From Thermoleophilia bacterium (lineage in GTDB: Bacteria > Actinomycetota > Thermoleophilia > Gaiellales > Gaiellaceae), in the NCBI GenBank assembly GCA_014534295.1, contig JACVRU010000011.1, forward strand, positions 1-20,143: a DNA stretch of 20,143 nucleotides, in the 5' to 3' direction. Made by a program: the position numbers and the translations under genes. This document shows positions 14,259 through 20,143 of this stretch, in pieces. The notes under the pieces were generated by a model. It saw only the letters and a program-made list of their open reading frames with translations. It did not search any database and was not told the origin of the DNA. How positions within the stretch are numbered: position 1 is the first letter of the stretch; each line of letters opens with the position of its first letter.

Positions 14259-14518
14259 AGTGCCTCTGCTTGATCTACGGGGCCTCTGACATCCCCGTCG
14301 ACGCGACCAGGATCCGGCCCGCCTCCGAGGCGACGACGGTCCGCGTCCGCGACGGACGCGTGCAGGTCACCGAGGGCCCCTTCGCCGAAACGGCGGACGA
14401 TCTGGTCGGCATCCAGGTGCTCGACTGCGAGACCGTGGAGGATGCGCTCGCCCGCGCCGTGGAGGTGCGGGCGGCCGCCGTCGAGGTGCGCCCCGAGTAC
14501 GTCGAGGAGGCCGCATGA
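14255..14518 (+). CDS. Compact DGPF/YCII-domain protein 2
   Basis: 87-residue paralogue of its neighbours. It starts MKCLCLIYGAS, then lacks about 35 residues that make the long first helix in protein 1, and resumes at ATTVRVRDGRVQVTEGPFAE (DGPF changed to EGPF), VGIQVLDCETVEDALARAVE and VEVRPEY. It has a CLC pair near the N-terminus and a third Cys in VLDCETV. Both ends are 4-bp overlaps: GTGA with gene 1 (14255-14258) and ATGA with gene 3 (14515-14518). The open frame, codon bias and intact overlaps indicate a maintained gene rather than decay. Function unknown; it could pair with a full-length paralogue. Confidence 0.85.
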   Translation: MKCLCLIYGASDIPVDATRIRPASEATTVRVRDGRVQVTEGPFAETADDLVGIQVLDCETVEDALARAVEVRAAAVEVRPEYVEEAA

Positions 14519-14874
14519 AATACCTGCTGCTCCTCGCGAACGACGCCGATGACATCGCCTCCTGGGAGCAACTCGACGCCGAGGCGGTACGCAAGCTGCG
14601 CGTGGAGGAGGTGCCGCGCTGGGCCGCCGTCTTCGAGCGGATGCAGGCCGACGGCAGCTACGTGGACGGGCTCGAGCTCGACTTCCCCCGGAAGGCGAAG
14701 ACGGTCCGCGGTGACGAGCAGATTGTTACGGACGGCCCGTACGCCGAGACGAAGGAGCAGATCGGCGGCTTCTTCCTCGTCGATTGCGCGTCGCTGGAGG
14801 AGGCGATCGAGCTCGCGGCGATGGTGCCGGTCGCAGAGACCGGCTCGGTGGAGATCCGGCCGCTGGACGAGTGA
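14515..14874 (+). CDS. DGPF/YCII-domain protein 3
   Basis: 119-residue DGPF-type protein. It shows MKYLLLLAND, a helix-rich segment (EQLDAEAVRKLRVEEVPRWA), then KTVRGDEQIVTDGPYAETKE and IGGFFLVDCASLEEAIELAA, ending SVEIRPLDE. The signature reads DGPY rather than DGPF. It is full length for the family. ATG 14515 overlaps the stop of protein 2 (ATGA) and its own stop overlaps the sigma factor GTG (14871-14874). It therefore directly precedes and is probably co-translated with the sigma factor, the arrangement known for ECF42 loci. Confidence 0.92.
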   Translation: MKYLLLLANDADDIASWEQLDAEAVRKLRVEEVPRWAAVFERMQADGSYVDGLELDFPRKAKTVRGDEQIVTDGPYAETKEQIGGFFLVDCASLEEAIELAAMVPVAETGSVEIRPLDE

Positions 14875-16046
14875 CGATCGCCGACGTCTTCCGCGAGGAA
14901 TGGGGTCGCTCCGTGGCGATCCTCGCCCGGGCCACGGGCGACCCCGCCCTCGCCGAGGACGCCGTCCAGGACGCGTTCGCCGCCGCGCTCGAGCGCTGGG
15001 GCGACCGGCCGCCGAACAACCCCGGCGCCTGGATCACGGCCACCGCGCGGAACCGGGCGATCGACCGGTTGCGCCGGGATCGCACCCTGACGCGCAAGAC
15101 CGCCCTGCTGGCCCGGCTGGAGGAGCTGCGCATGCCCGAAGAGGACACCGACTTCCCCGATGAGCGGCTCGGGCTGATCTTCGCCTGCTGCCATCCGGCG
15201 CTCGCGCCCGAGGCGCGCGTGCCGCTCACCCTGCGGCTCGTCGGCGGGCTGACGACGGAGGAGATCGCCCGCGCCTTCATCGTCCCCGAGCCCACCCTGG
15301 CCCAGCGGCTCGTGCGCGCGAAACGGAAGATCAGGGACGCCGGCATCCCGCTCGAGGTGCCCGAGGACCACGTCCTGCCCGACCGGCTGCGCTCGGTGCT
15401 GGCCGTCCTCTACCTAGTGTTCAACGAGGGCTACTCCACCCTCGGCCGCGGCGACCTCGCCGACGAGGCGATCCGGCTCGGGAAGCTCCTCGCCGTGCTG
15501 ATGCCCGACGAGCCCGAGGCGCTCGGGCTGCTCGCGCTCATGCTGCTGCACGACTCGCGGCGCGAGGCGCGATTCGGGCCCGCCGGCGAGCTCGTGCTGC
15601 TCGAGGACCAGGGGCGCTCGCTGTGGGACAGCGCTCGGATCGAGGAGGGGAAGCGGGTGCTGGAGCGGGCGCTCTCGTTCCGCCGGGCCGGGCCGTACCA
15701 ACTCCAGGCTGCGATCGCCGCGCTGCACGCGGACGACGAGACCGACTGGCCGCAGATCGCGGCCCTCTACGGACGGCTCGCCGAGGTCGCGGCCTCGCCC
15801 GTCGTCGAGCTGAACCGCGCCGTCGCGGTCGCCATGGCTGAGGGGCCGGGCGCCGGCCTCGAGCTGATCGAGGAGATCGACGCGCTCGAGGGCTACCACC
15901 TCCTGCACGCCGCCCGCGCCGATCTGCTCCGCAGGCTCGACCGCCTCGACGAGGCCGCCGATGCCTACCGGCGCGCGCTCGAGTTGGCCGCCAGCTCCGC
16001 CGACCGTGCCTTCCTCGAGCGGAGGCTCGCGGAGGTCTCGCATTGA
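14871..16046 (+). CDS. ECF42-like RNA polymerase sigma factor with C-terminal TPR-like extension
   Basis: 391-residue sigma-70 family protein. Region 2 spans about 8-72 (EDAVQDAFAAALERWG, PGAWITATARNRAIDRLRRD) and region 4 about 108-160 (VPLTLRLVGGLTTEEIARAF, IVPEPTLAQRLVRAKRKI). A 220-residue helical extension follows, opening with LYLVFNEGYS (about 180-189), a motif I associate with ECF42 proteins, and ending in TPR-like repeats (YQLQAAIAALHADD, YHLLHAARADLLRRLDRLDE). ECF42 factors have no anti-sigma factor and are thought to be controlled by this extension. GTG 14871 overlaps the DGPF protein 3 stop. No anti-sigma gene is present here, as expected. It probably drives the 13821-13847 promoter. 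The inducing signal is unknown. Confidence 0.92.
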   Translation: MTIADVFREEWGRSVAILARATGDPALAEDAVQDAFAAALERWGDRPPNNPGAWITATARNRAIDRLRRDRTLTRKTALLARLEELRMPEEDTDFPDERLGLIFACCHPALAPEARVPLTLRLVGGLTTEEIARAFIVPEPTLAQRLVRAKRKIRDAGIPLEVPEDHVLPDRLRSVLAVLYLVFNEGYSTLGRGDLADEAIRLGKLLAVLMPDEPEALGLLALMLLHDSRREARFGPAGELVLLEDQGRSLWDSARIEEGKRVLERALSFRRAGPYQLQAAIAALHADDETDWPQIAALYGRLAEVAASPVVELNRAVAVAMAEGPGAGLELIEEIDALEGYHLLHAARADLLRRLDRLDEAADAYRRALELAASSADRAFLERRLAEVSH

Positions 16047-16885
16047 GGCCGATGACGGCGCCTCTGCGGCGCGTCCTCGTCCGGCGGCCTGGAGCGCTCG
16101 AGCGCTGGCGCGACTACGGCTGGCGCACAGAGCCGGATCCGGCTGGGGTCGAAGCCGAGCACGAAGCGCTCCGCGCGGCGCTGGCGGAGGCGGGCGCCGA
16201 GGTGGTCGTCGCCAACCCGCTCGACGGCAACCCGGATGCGGTCTATGTCTTCGACCCGGCGCTGCTCACGGCGCGGGGAGCCGTTCTCTTGCGGCCAGGC
16301 AAGAAGGCGCGCCGCGGCGAGCCGGACGCGATCGGAGACGAGCTCGAGGCGGCGGGCGTCACGGTCCGCGGCCAGCTCCAAGCTCCCGCGTGCGCCGAGG
16401 GGGGCGACCTCGTCTGGCTCGACGAGCACACGCTCGCGGTCGGGCTCGGCTACCGGACGAACGAGGCGGGTGCTGCGGCGCTCGCCGAAGCGCTGCCCGA
16501 CATCGACGTGCTCGCCTTCGACCTGCCGCACTGCCGCGGGCCGGGCGAGGTCCTCCACCTGATGTCCCTGCTCAGCCCGCTCGACGCCGACCTCGCACTC
16601 GTCCAGCTCCCGCTCCTGCCCACCCGGCTCGTCCAGCTGCTGCGCGAACGAGGAGTCGAGCTGGTGGAGGTCGCCGAGGAGGAGTTCGACGCGCACGCCT
16701 GCAACGTGCTCGCGCTCGGGCCTCGCCGAGTGCTCGCCTTCAACGGCAATCAGCGGACGCGGCGCCGCCTGGAGGCCGCCGGCGTCGACGTGCGCGTCGT
16801 CGACGGCCGCGAGCTCGGGCTCAAGGGCGAGGGCGGACCGACCTGCCTGACGCAGCCGCTGCACCGTGCAGTCGCTTCGCTGTAG
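16043..16885 (+). CDS. Amidinotransferase / dimethylarginine dimethylaminohydrolase-fold enzyme
   Basis: 280-residue protein of the guanidino-group modifying superfamily (DDAH, arginine deiminase, amidinotransferases), which attacks a guanidinium carbon with a cysteine. Visible active-site elements are NPDAVYVFD (63-71, Asp65), EGGD (119-122), His172 in LHLMSLLSPLD and Cys268 in GGPTCLTQPL, so the Cys-His-acid set is complete. Size and motif order fit DDAH-like hydrolases better than true arginine deiminases (about 400 residues). TTG 16043 overlaps the sigma factor stop (TTGA) and has GGAGG 7 nt upstream; ATG 16052, three codons later, is the alternative. It is the last gene of the ECF operon. 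The guanidino substrate cannot be predicted. Confidence 0.88.
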   Translation: MRPMTAPLRRVLVRRPGALERWRDYGWRTEPDPAGVEAEHEALRAALAEAGAEVVVANPLDGNPDAVYVFDPALLTARGAVLLRPGKKARRGEPDAIGDELEAAGVTVRGQLQAPACAEGGDLVWLDEHTLAVGLGYRTNEAGAAALAEALPDIDVLAFDLPHCRGPGEVLHLMSLLSPLDADLALVQLPLLPTRLVQLLRERGVELVEVAEEEFDAHACNVLALGPRRVLAFNGNQRTRRRLEAAGVDVRVVDGRELGLKGEGGPTCLTQPLHRAVASL

Positions 16886-16923
16886 ATTCGCCCCGACGTA
16901 ACAGCCAGGGACCCAGCGGAGAC

Positions 16924-16950
16924 GGGGGACTCCGGCTGCGGCCGTCCTCC
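16924..16950 (+). terminator. Bulged hairpin after the ECF operon
   Basis: GGGGGA (16924-16929), a CTC bulge, CGGC, loop TGCG, GCCG, then TCCTCC (16945-16950) form a 10-bp stem with one G-T pair. There is no T-run. It may end the ECF operon or fold in the leader of the next gene, whose ribosome site GAGGAGG is at 16968-16974. Confidence 0.35.
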
Positions 16951-16981
16951 CACGGGCCCACTCCAGTGAGGAGGTTTCACC

Positions 16982-18748
16982 ATGCTGGCACGCTCGCTGA
17001 TCGGCGGGCTCATCGCAGCGATTGCGCTCACACTCGTTCCCGCCGCCGCTGCGGAACCCGTCGAAGACGCGGTGAGCACGTTCACATGGACGCGGAACAT
17101 GCACCCGCTCGGCTACTCCGCACGACTCGTCCCGATCGGTAGCCCTTCGATCTGGAACTCGGACCTCGCCTTCGCCGGCAAGACCGCGTACCAGGGCACG
17201 TATGAAGGCTTCCGGATCATCGACGTCTCCGAGTCGGAGAATCCGGTGCAGATCACGAACTTCACGGACTGCGTGCAAGGGACGACCACGGGCAACCAGG
17301 GCGACATCATCGTCTGGCGCAACATCCTCGTCCGGTCGTGGAACTCCCCGGCGCCGTCCGGAGGCAGTCTCTGCGGCGGCATCGTCACGCCCGCGAACCA
17401 GGAAGGCGTGCACGTCTTCGACATCAGCAACCCGGCGAGCCCGGTCGGGCTGGCGTTCGTCTCGACGCCGTGCGGCTCGCACACCGCCACCGGGGTCCCC
17501 GACCCGGCCAACGACCGGCTGCTGATCTACAACAGCTCGTCGAGCGGCGCGACGGCGTGCCGGGGCATCGACATCCTGGAGGTGCCGCTCGACAATCCGG
17601 CCGGGGCCTCGTACCTGCGCTTCGAGCCCTCGGGCGACACGAGCGTGGGCGGCGGGCTGGAGAACCTCGTCACGATCGATCCGCCGTCGCCCGCGGCGGG
17701 CACCTACGGCGCCACGGGCGCCGCATTCGGGCCGGCACCGAGCGCGACGGGAGTGAGCGGCGCTGTCGTCCTGGCGGAAGACGGCAGCGGAAACAACCAG
17801 GGCTGCGACGCGTTTATCGGCTTCCCGGCCGGCGCGATTGCACTCGTGGACCGCGGAACGTGCGGCTTCGTCGTCAAGGCGGCGAATGCACAGGCCGCCG
17901 GGGCGACTGCGATGATCGTGGTCAACAACGCCCCCGGCGACCCGATCACGATGGGCGGCAGCGATCCCTCGATCACGATCCCGTCGGTGATGGTCTCGCT
18001 GGCGGACGGCACGACGATCAAGGCGGGCCTGCCCGCGACCGGCACGGTGCGGAGCAACCCGACGGCAACCCGCTCCTGCCACGACACGAGCGTCATCCTC
18101 GGCAACGTCAACCTGGCGGCGTGCGCCGGAGGCAACGGGTTTGCCGTCTGGAGCCTCGATCCGGCCCGGGGCGGCTCGCTAACCGACCCGGCGCTCATCT
18201 ACACGCGCACGATCCCCGGCGTGTCGATCGGTCACTCGACCGCGTTCACGTGGGACGGTGAAGTGCTGGTTTTCGGCCACGAGCCGGGGGGCGGCGGAGA
18301 GGCCCGCTGCCAGGAGACGAGCGCCGTCGTCGACAAGTCGCTGTTCTTCTTCAGGGCGGCGACCGGCGACCCGCTCGGGACGTTCGTCCACCCGCGACCG
18401 CAGACGAGCACCGAGAACTGCACGTGGCACAACTTCAACGTCGTGCCGACGAACGAGCGGTACGTGCTCGTCTCGGGGAGCTACCAGGCGGGGATCTCGG
18501 TCATTGACTTCACCAATCCGGCGAACGCGAGCGAGATCGCCTTCGCCGACCCGGCGCCGCTCTCGGACACGAGCCTCGTCGGCGGCGGCGATTGGTCAGC
18601 GTACTGGTATGACGGGCGGATCTACGAGTCCGACATGAGGCGCGGACTGATCATCTGGAACCTCAGCGACAAGGCGGTGTCAGGCGCGAAGAAGCTCGGC
18701 CGCCTCAATCCGCAGACCCAGGAGACCACGTTCCCCTTCAAGGGGTAA
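16982..18748 (+). CDS. Secreted LVIVD-repeat propeller-like protein with inserted PA domain
   Basis: 588-residue exported protein. A signal peptide covers about 1-24 (LIGGLIAAIALTLVPAAAA). Blades of an LVIVD-type beta-propeller are suggested by GFRIIDVSESENPVQITNF (about 76-94), GVHVFDISNPASPVGLAF (142-159), GISVIDFTNPANASEIAF (504-521) and GLIIWNLSD (555-563). Residues about 218-360 interrupt this with a protease-associated (PA) domain, recognisable by IALVDRGTCGFVVKAANAQA followed by AGATAMIVVNN and TIPSVMVSLADG. The propeller resumes at SCHDTSVILG. Several Cys suggest disulfides outside the cell. ATG 16982 has GAGGAGG 7 nt upstream. It stands alone between two hairpins. No catalytic motif is visible, so a binding or scaffold role is more likely than enzymatic; both domain calls are by eye. 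Confidence 0.85.
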   Translation: MLARSLIGGLIAAIALTLVPAAAAEPVEDAVSTFTWTRNMHPLGYSARLVPIGSPSIWNSDLAFAGKTAYQGTYEGFRIIDVSESENPVQITNFTDCVQGTTTGNQGDIIVWRNILVRSWNSPAPSGGSLCGGIVTPANQEGVHVFDISNPASPVGLAFVSTPCGSHTATGVPDPANDRLLIYNSSSSGATACRGIDILEVPLDNPAGASYLRFEPSGDTSVGGGLENLVTIDPPSPAAGTYGATGAAFGPAPSATGVSGAVVLAEDGSGNNQGCDAFIGFPAGAIALVDRGTCGFVVKAANAQAAGATAMIVVNNAPGDPITMGGSDPSITIPSVMVSLADGTTIKAGLPATGTVRSNPTATRSCHDTSVILGNVNLAACAGGNGFAVWSLDPARGGSLTDPALIYTRTIPGVSIGHSTAFTWDGEVLVFGHEPGGGGEARCQETSAVVDKSLFFFRAATGDPLGTFVHPRPQTSTENCTWHNFNVVPTNERYVLVSGSYQAGISVIDFTNPANASEIAFADPAPLSDTSLVGGGDWSAYWYDGRIYESDMRRGLIIWNLSDKAVSGAKKLGRLNPQTQETTFPFKG

Positions 18749-18768
18749 GGGCCTTCCGGCCGGACGAT

Positions 18769-18796
18769 AGAGAGGGCGGCTACGGCCGCCCTCTCT
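18769..18796. terminator. Bidirectional rho-independent-like terminator, perfect 12-bp stem
   Basis: AGAGAGGGCGGC (18769-18780), loop TACG, GCCGCCCTCTCT (18785-18796). On the plus strand the loop closes as C-UACG-G, an extra-stable UNCG tetraloop. There is no T-run on either side, as is common in GC-rich actinobacteria. It lies 20 bp after the LVIVD-protein stop and 3 bp after the stop of the convergent gene, so it can serve both. Confidence 0.85.
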
Positions 18797-18799
18797 CCG

Positions 18800-19242
18800 T
18801 CAGGGCCGAACCGCCCGGATGACGTAGTGGGCGCCCTCCTCGATGGTCGCGACCCGGTCGACGCCCTCGATCCGCCAGCCGGGCTCGAGCACGATCACGG
18901 GCCGGCCGAGCAGCTTCGCGAACGCAATCTCGGCGAGCGTGCCCCAGGAGCCGCCGACCGCGATCGCCGCGTCGCCCGTCGCCGCGACGGCGAGGTTCCG
19001 CCCGTGGCCGATGCCGCTGACGACCGCTTGGTCGATCCACTCGTTCGCGTCGTCGCGCGTCTCGCCCCGAAGGATCCGATCGTCGTCCCGCCGGCCTGCT
19101 TGGCGCCGCGCGCGGCGGCGGCCATCACCTCGCGCCGGCCGCCGCAGATGAGGGTGACGCCCCGCTCCGCGAGCAGTCGGCTCACCTCCTCCGCCTGCGC
19201 CTCACGCTCAGCGCCGCCGCTGCCGATCACCGCCACCTGCAT
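18800..19242 (-). pseudogene. LOG/TIGR00725-type nucleotide-binding protein gene with a frame disruption
   Basis: Rossmann-like LOG superfamily protein. From ATG 19242 the frame reads MQVAVIGSGGAEREAQAEEV, LLAERGVTLICGG and AAARGAKQAGGTTIG, then leaves the family. The other frame carries on with ETRDDANEWIDQAVVSG, IGHGRNLAVAATGDAAIAVG, GSWGTLAEIAFAKLLGRPVI and VIRAVRP, stopping at 18800. One base is missing in the Gly codon between 19075 and 19076; restoring it gives a normal 147-residue protein with the GGxxGT phosphate-binding loop (GGSWGT). The family includes cytokinin-type nucleoside monophosphate phosphoribohydrolases and many uncharacterised bacterial members. ATG 19242 is preferred over 19251 because TACGAT lies 7 nt upstream, fitting a leaderless start. 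Consensus error and true decay are both possible. Confidence 0.8.
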
Positions 19243-19249
19243 GGCTGTC

Positions 19250-19270
19250 ATCGTAAGAGGGCGCGATGAT
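19250..19270. promoter_or_regulatory. Divergent -10 elements between LOG gene and NDH-2
   Basis: On the plus strand GATGAT (19265-19270) ends 6 nt before the dehydrogenase GTG (19277). On the minus strand TACGAT (19250-19255) ends 7 nt before ATG 19242. Spacing on both sides suits leaderless transcripts. The plus-strand element plus start is nearly identical to that at 8800-8814. Confidence 0.4.
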
Positions 19271-19276
19271 AGGAGC

Positions 19277-20143
19277 GTGGAGGCGAAGGCCGGGATCCTG
19301 GTGCTCGGCGGCGGTTTCGCCGGCAGCTACGTCGCGCGGCTGCTCGGCGATCAAGGCTGCACGATCGTGGCCCGCGAGAACTTCATGCTCTTCACGCCGC
19401 TGCTGCCGGAGGCCGCGTCCGGCACGCTCGAGCCTCGGCACGTGGTCGTCCCACTGCGGCTGATGTGCCCTCACGCCGAGCTCGTGCTCGGGCGGGCCAC
19501 CGGGCTGGCGAGCGTCGAGACGCTGGAGGGAGAGCGGCTCGAGCTCTCGTACGAGCACGTCGTGCTCGCGCTCGGGGCCGTGCCGCGGACGCTCCCGATC
19601 CCCGGCCTCGCGGAGCACGGCCTCGGCTTCAAGGACCTCGCGGACGCGATCAATCTCCGTAACCACGTCCTCCGCGAGCTCGAGGCCGCGGCCGCGAGCC
19701 CCGACCCGGCCCATCTCGCCTTCGTTTTCGTCGGAGCCGGCTACGCCGGCGTCGAGGCGCTCGCCGAGCTGGCCGACCTCGTCCGCGACGCGCTCCGCTT
19801 CTACCCCGGGCTGCGCGACGCCCCGCAGCGCTGGGTGCTCGTGGACGCGGCGCCGAAGATCCTGCCCGAGATCCCCGCCCGCCTCGGCGAGTACGCGGCG
19901 CGCGAGCTGGCCCGCCGCGGGGTCGAGATCCGCGTCTCGACGACACTCGAGTCGGCGGAGGCCGGGGCGGTGACTCTCTCCGACGGCGAGCGGATCCCAA
20001 CCCACACGCTCGTCTGGACCGCAGGCGTGCGGCCGAACCCGCTACTCGGCGAGCTCGGGCTGCCGCTGGACGAGCGCGGCCGCGAGCTCGTCGACGAGGC
20101 CCTCCGTGTCCAGGGAGCCGACAACGTCTGGGCGCTCGGCGAC
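19277..20143 (+). CDS. ndh: Type II NADH dehydrogenase (NDH-2), 3' truncated by window edge
   Basis: First 289 residues of an FAD-dependent pyridine nucleotide-disulfide oxidoreductase of the NDH-2 type, which passes electrons from NADH to quinone at the membrane without pumping protons. The FAD-binding Rossmann motif is ILVLGGGFAGSYVARLL near the N-terminus, followed by FTPLLPEAASG (the usual quinone/FAD contact segment). VLALGAVPRTLPIPG closes the first half. The NADH Rossmann motif is FVFVGAGYAGVEALAELADL (GAG at about 153-155). VWTAGVRPNP and the FAD-contacting WALGD close the visible part. GTG 19277 gives the standard N-terminus; AGGAG is only 1 nt away, too close to act as a normal ribosome site. 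The C-terminal membrane-anchoring region lies outside the window. Confidence 0.92.
   Translation, partial: MEAKAGILVLGGGFAGSYVARLLGDQGCTIVARENFMLFTPLLPEAASGTLEPRHVVVPLRLMCPHAELVLGRATGLASVETLEGERLELSYEHVVLALGAVPRTLPIPGLAEHGLGFKDLADAINLRNHVLRELEAAAASPDPAHLAFVFVGAGYAGVEALAELADLVRDALRFYPGLRDAPQRWVLVDAAPKILPEIPARLGEYAARELARRGVEIRVSTTLESAEAGAVTLSDGERIPTHTLVWTAGVRPNPLLGELGLPLDERGRELVDEALRVQGADNVWALGD

Noticed and set aside
15965..18082. A 705-residue open frame on the minus strand
   Set aside because: It lies antisense to the amidinotransferase and LVIVD genes, both of which have clear motifs and ribosome sites. Its composition is shadow-like and no family motif is seen.

Overview
The window is a gene-dense, very GC-rich stretch of bacterial chromosome with many GTG starts. 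Almost every gene abuts or overlaps its neighbour, and no non-coding gap exceeds about 140 bp. Gene content (DUF2795, an ECF42-type sigma factor with DGPF proteins, a Hrq1/MrfA-type helicase, a stand-alone DPM1-type glycosyltransferase) and the codon bias suggest an actinobacterium, perhaps a Thermoleophilia/Gaiellales-like lineage. That placement is inference. I saw no tRNA, rRNA, CRISPR array, insertion sequence, attachment site or replication origin.

Layout. 1-1297: 3' part of lon. 1364-1792: small one-TM protein. 1789-3186 (-): secreted M23 peptidase. 3276-3300: strong Fur/Zur-type operator ahead of a Fur-family regulator and a ZIP metal transporter (3325-4472), probably a zinc-responsive pair. 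4469-5582 (-): three-gene operon with two half-length TauE/SafE proteins and an unknown protein. 5602-7067: trehalose-phosphatase, Nudix hydrolase, DUF2795. 7085-8791 (-): PolX with PHP domain. 8812-9773: polyprenol-phosphate mannosyltransferase-like enzyme and a short thioredoxin. 9744-11292 (-): thiD-thiL. 11320-13837: a frame-disrupted small membrane protein coupled to a DEAH helicase. 13884-16885: three DGPF/YCII proteins, an ECF42-like sigma factor and an amidinotransferase-fold enzyme, all overlapping by 4 bp, behind a candidate ECF promoter. 16982-18748: secreted LVIVD-propeller-like protein with an inserted PA domain. 18769-18796: perfect 12-bp terminator hairpin shared with a convergent, frame-disrupted LOG-family gene (18800-19242). 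19277-end: start of an NDH-2-type dehydrogenase.

How it works together. Ten junctions are 4-bp start/stop overlaps (RTGA or TTGA), so translation within operons is probably coupled. Most divergent gene pairs are separated by only about 20-35 bp. In these gaps -10-like hexamers on the two strands overlap or lie close together, 6-11 nt from the start codons, which suggests divergent promoters and leaderless mRNAs. The most system-like locus is the ECF42/DGPF/amidinotransferase operon. Two genes each need one extra base to restore a full-length protein, so the assembly should be checked there before they are called pseudogenes.
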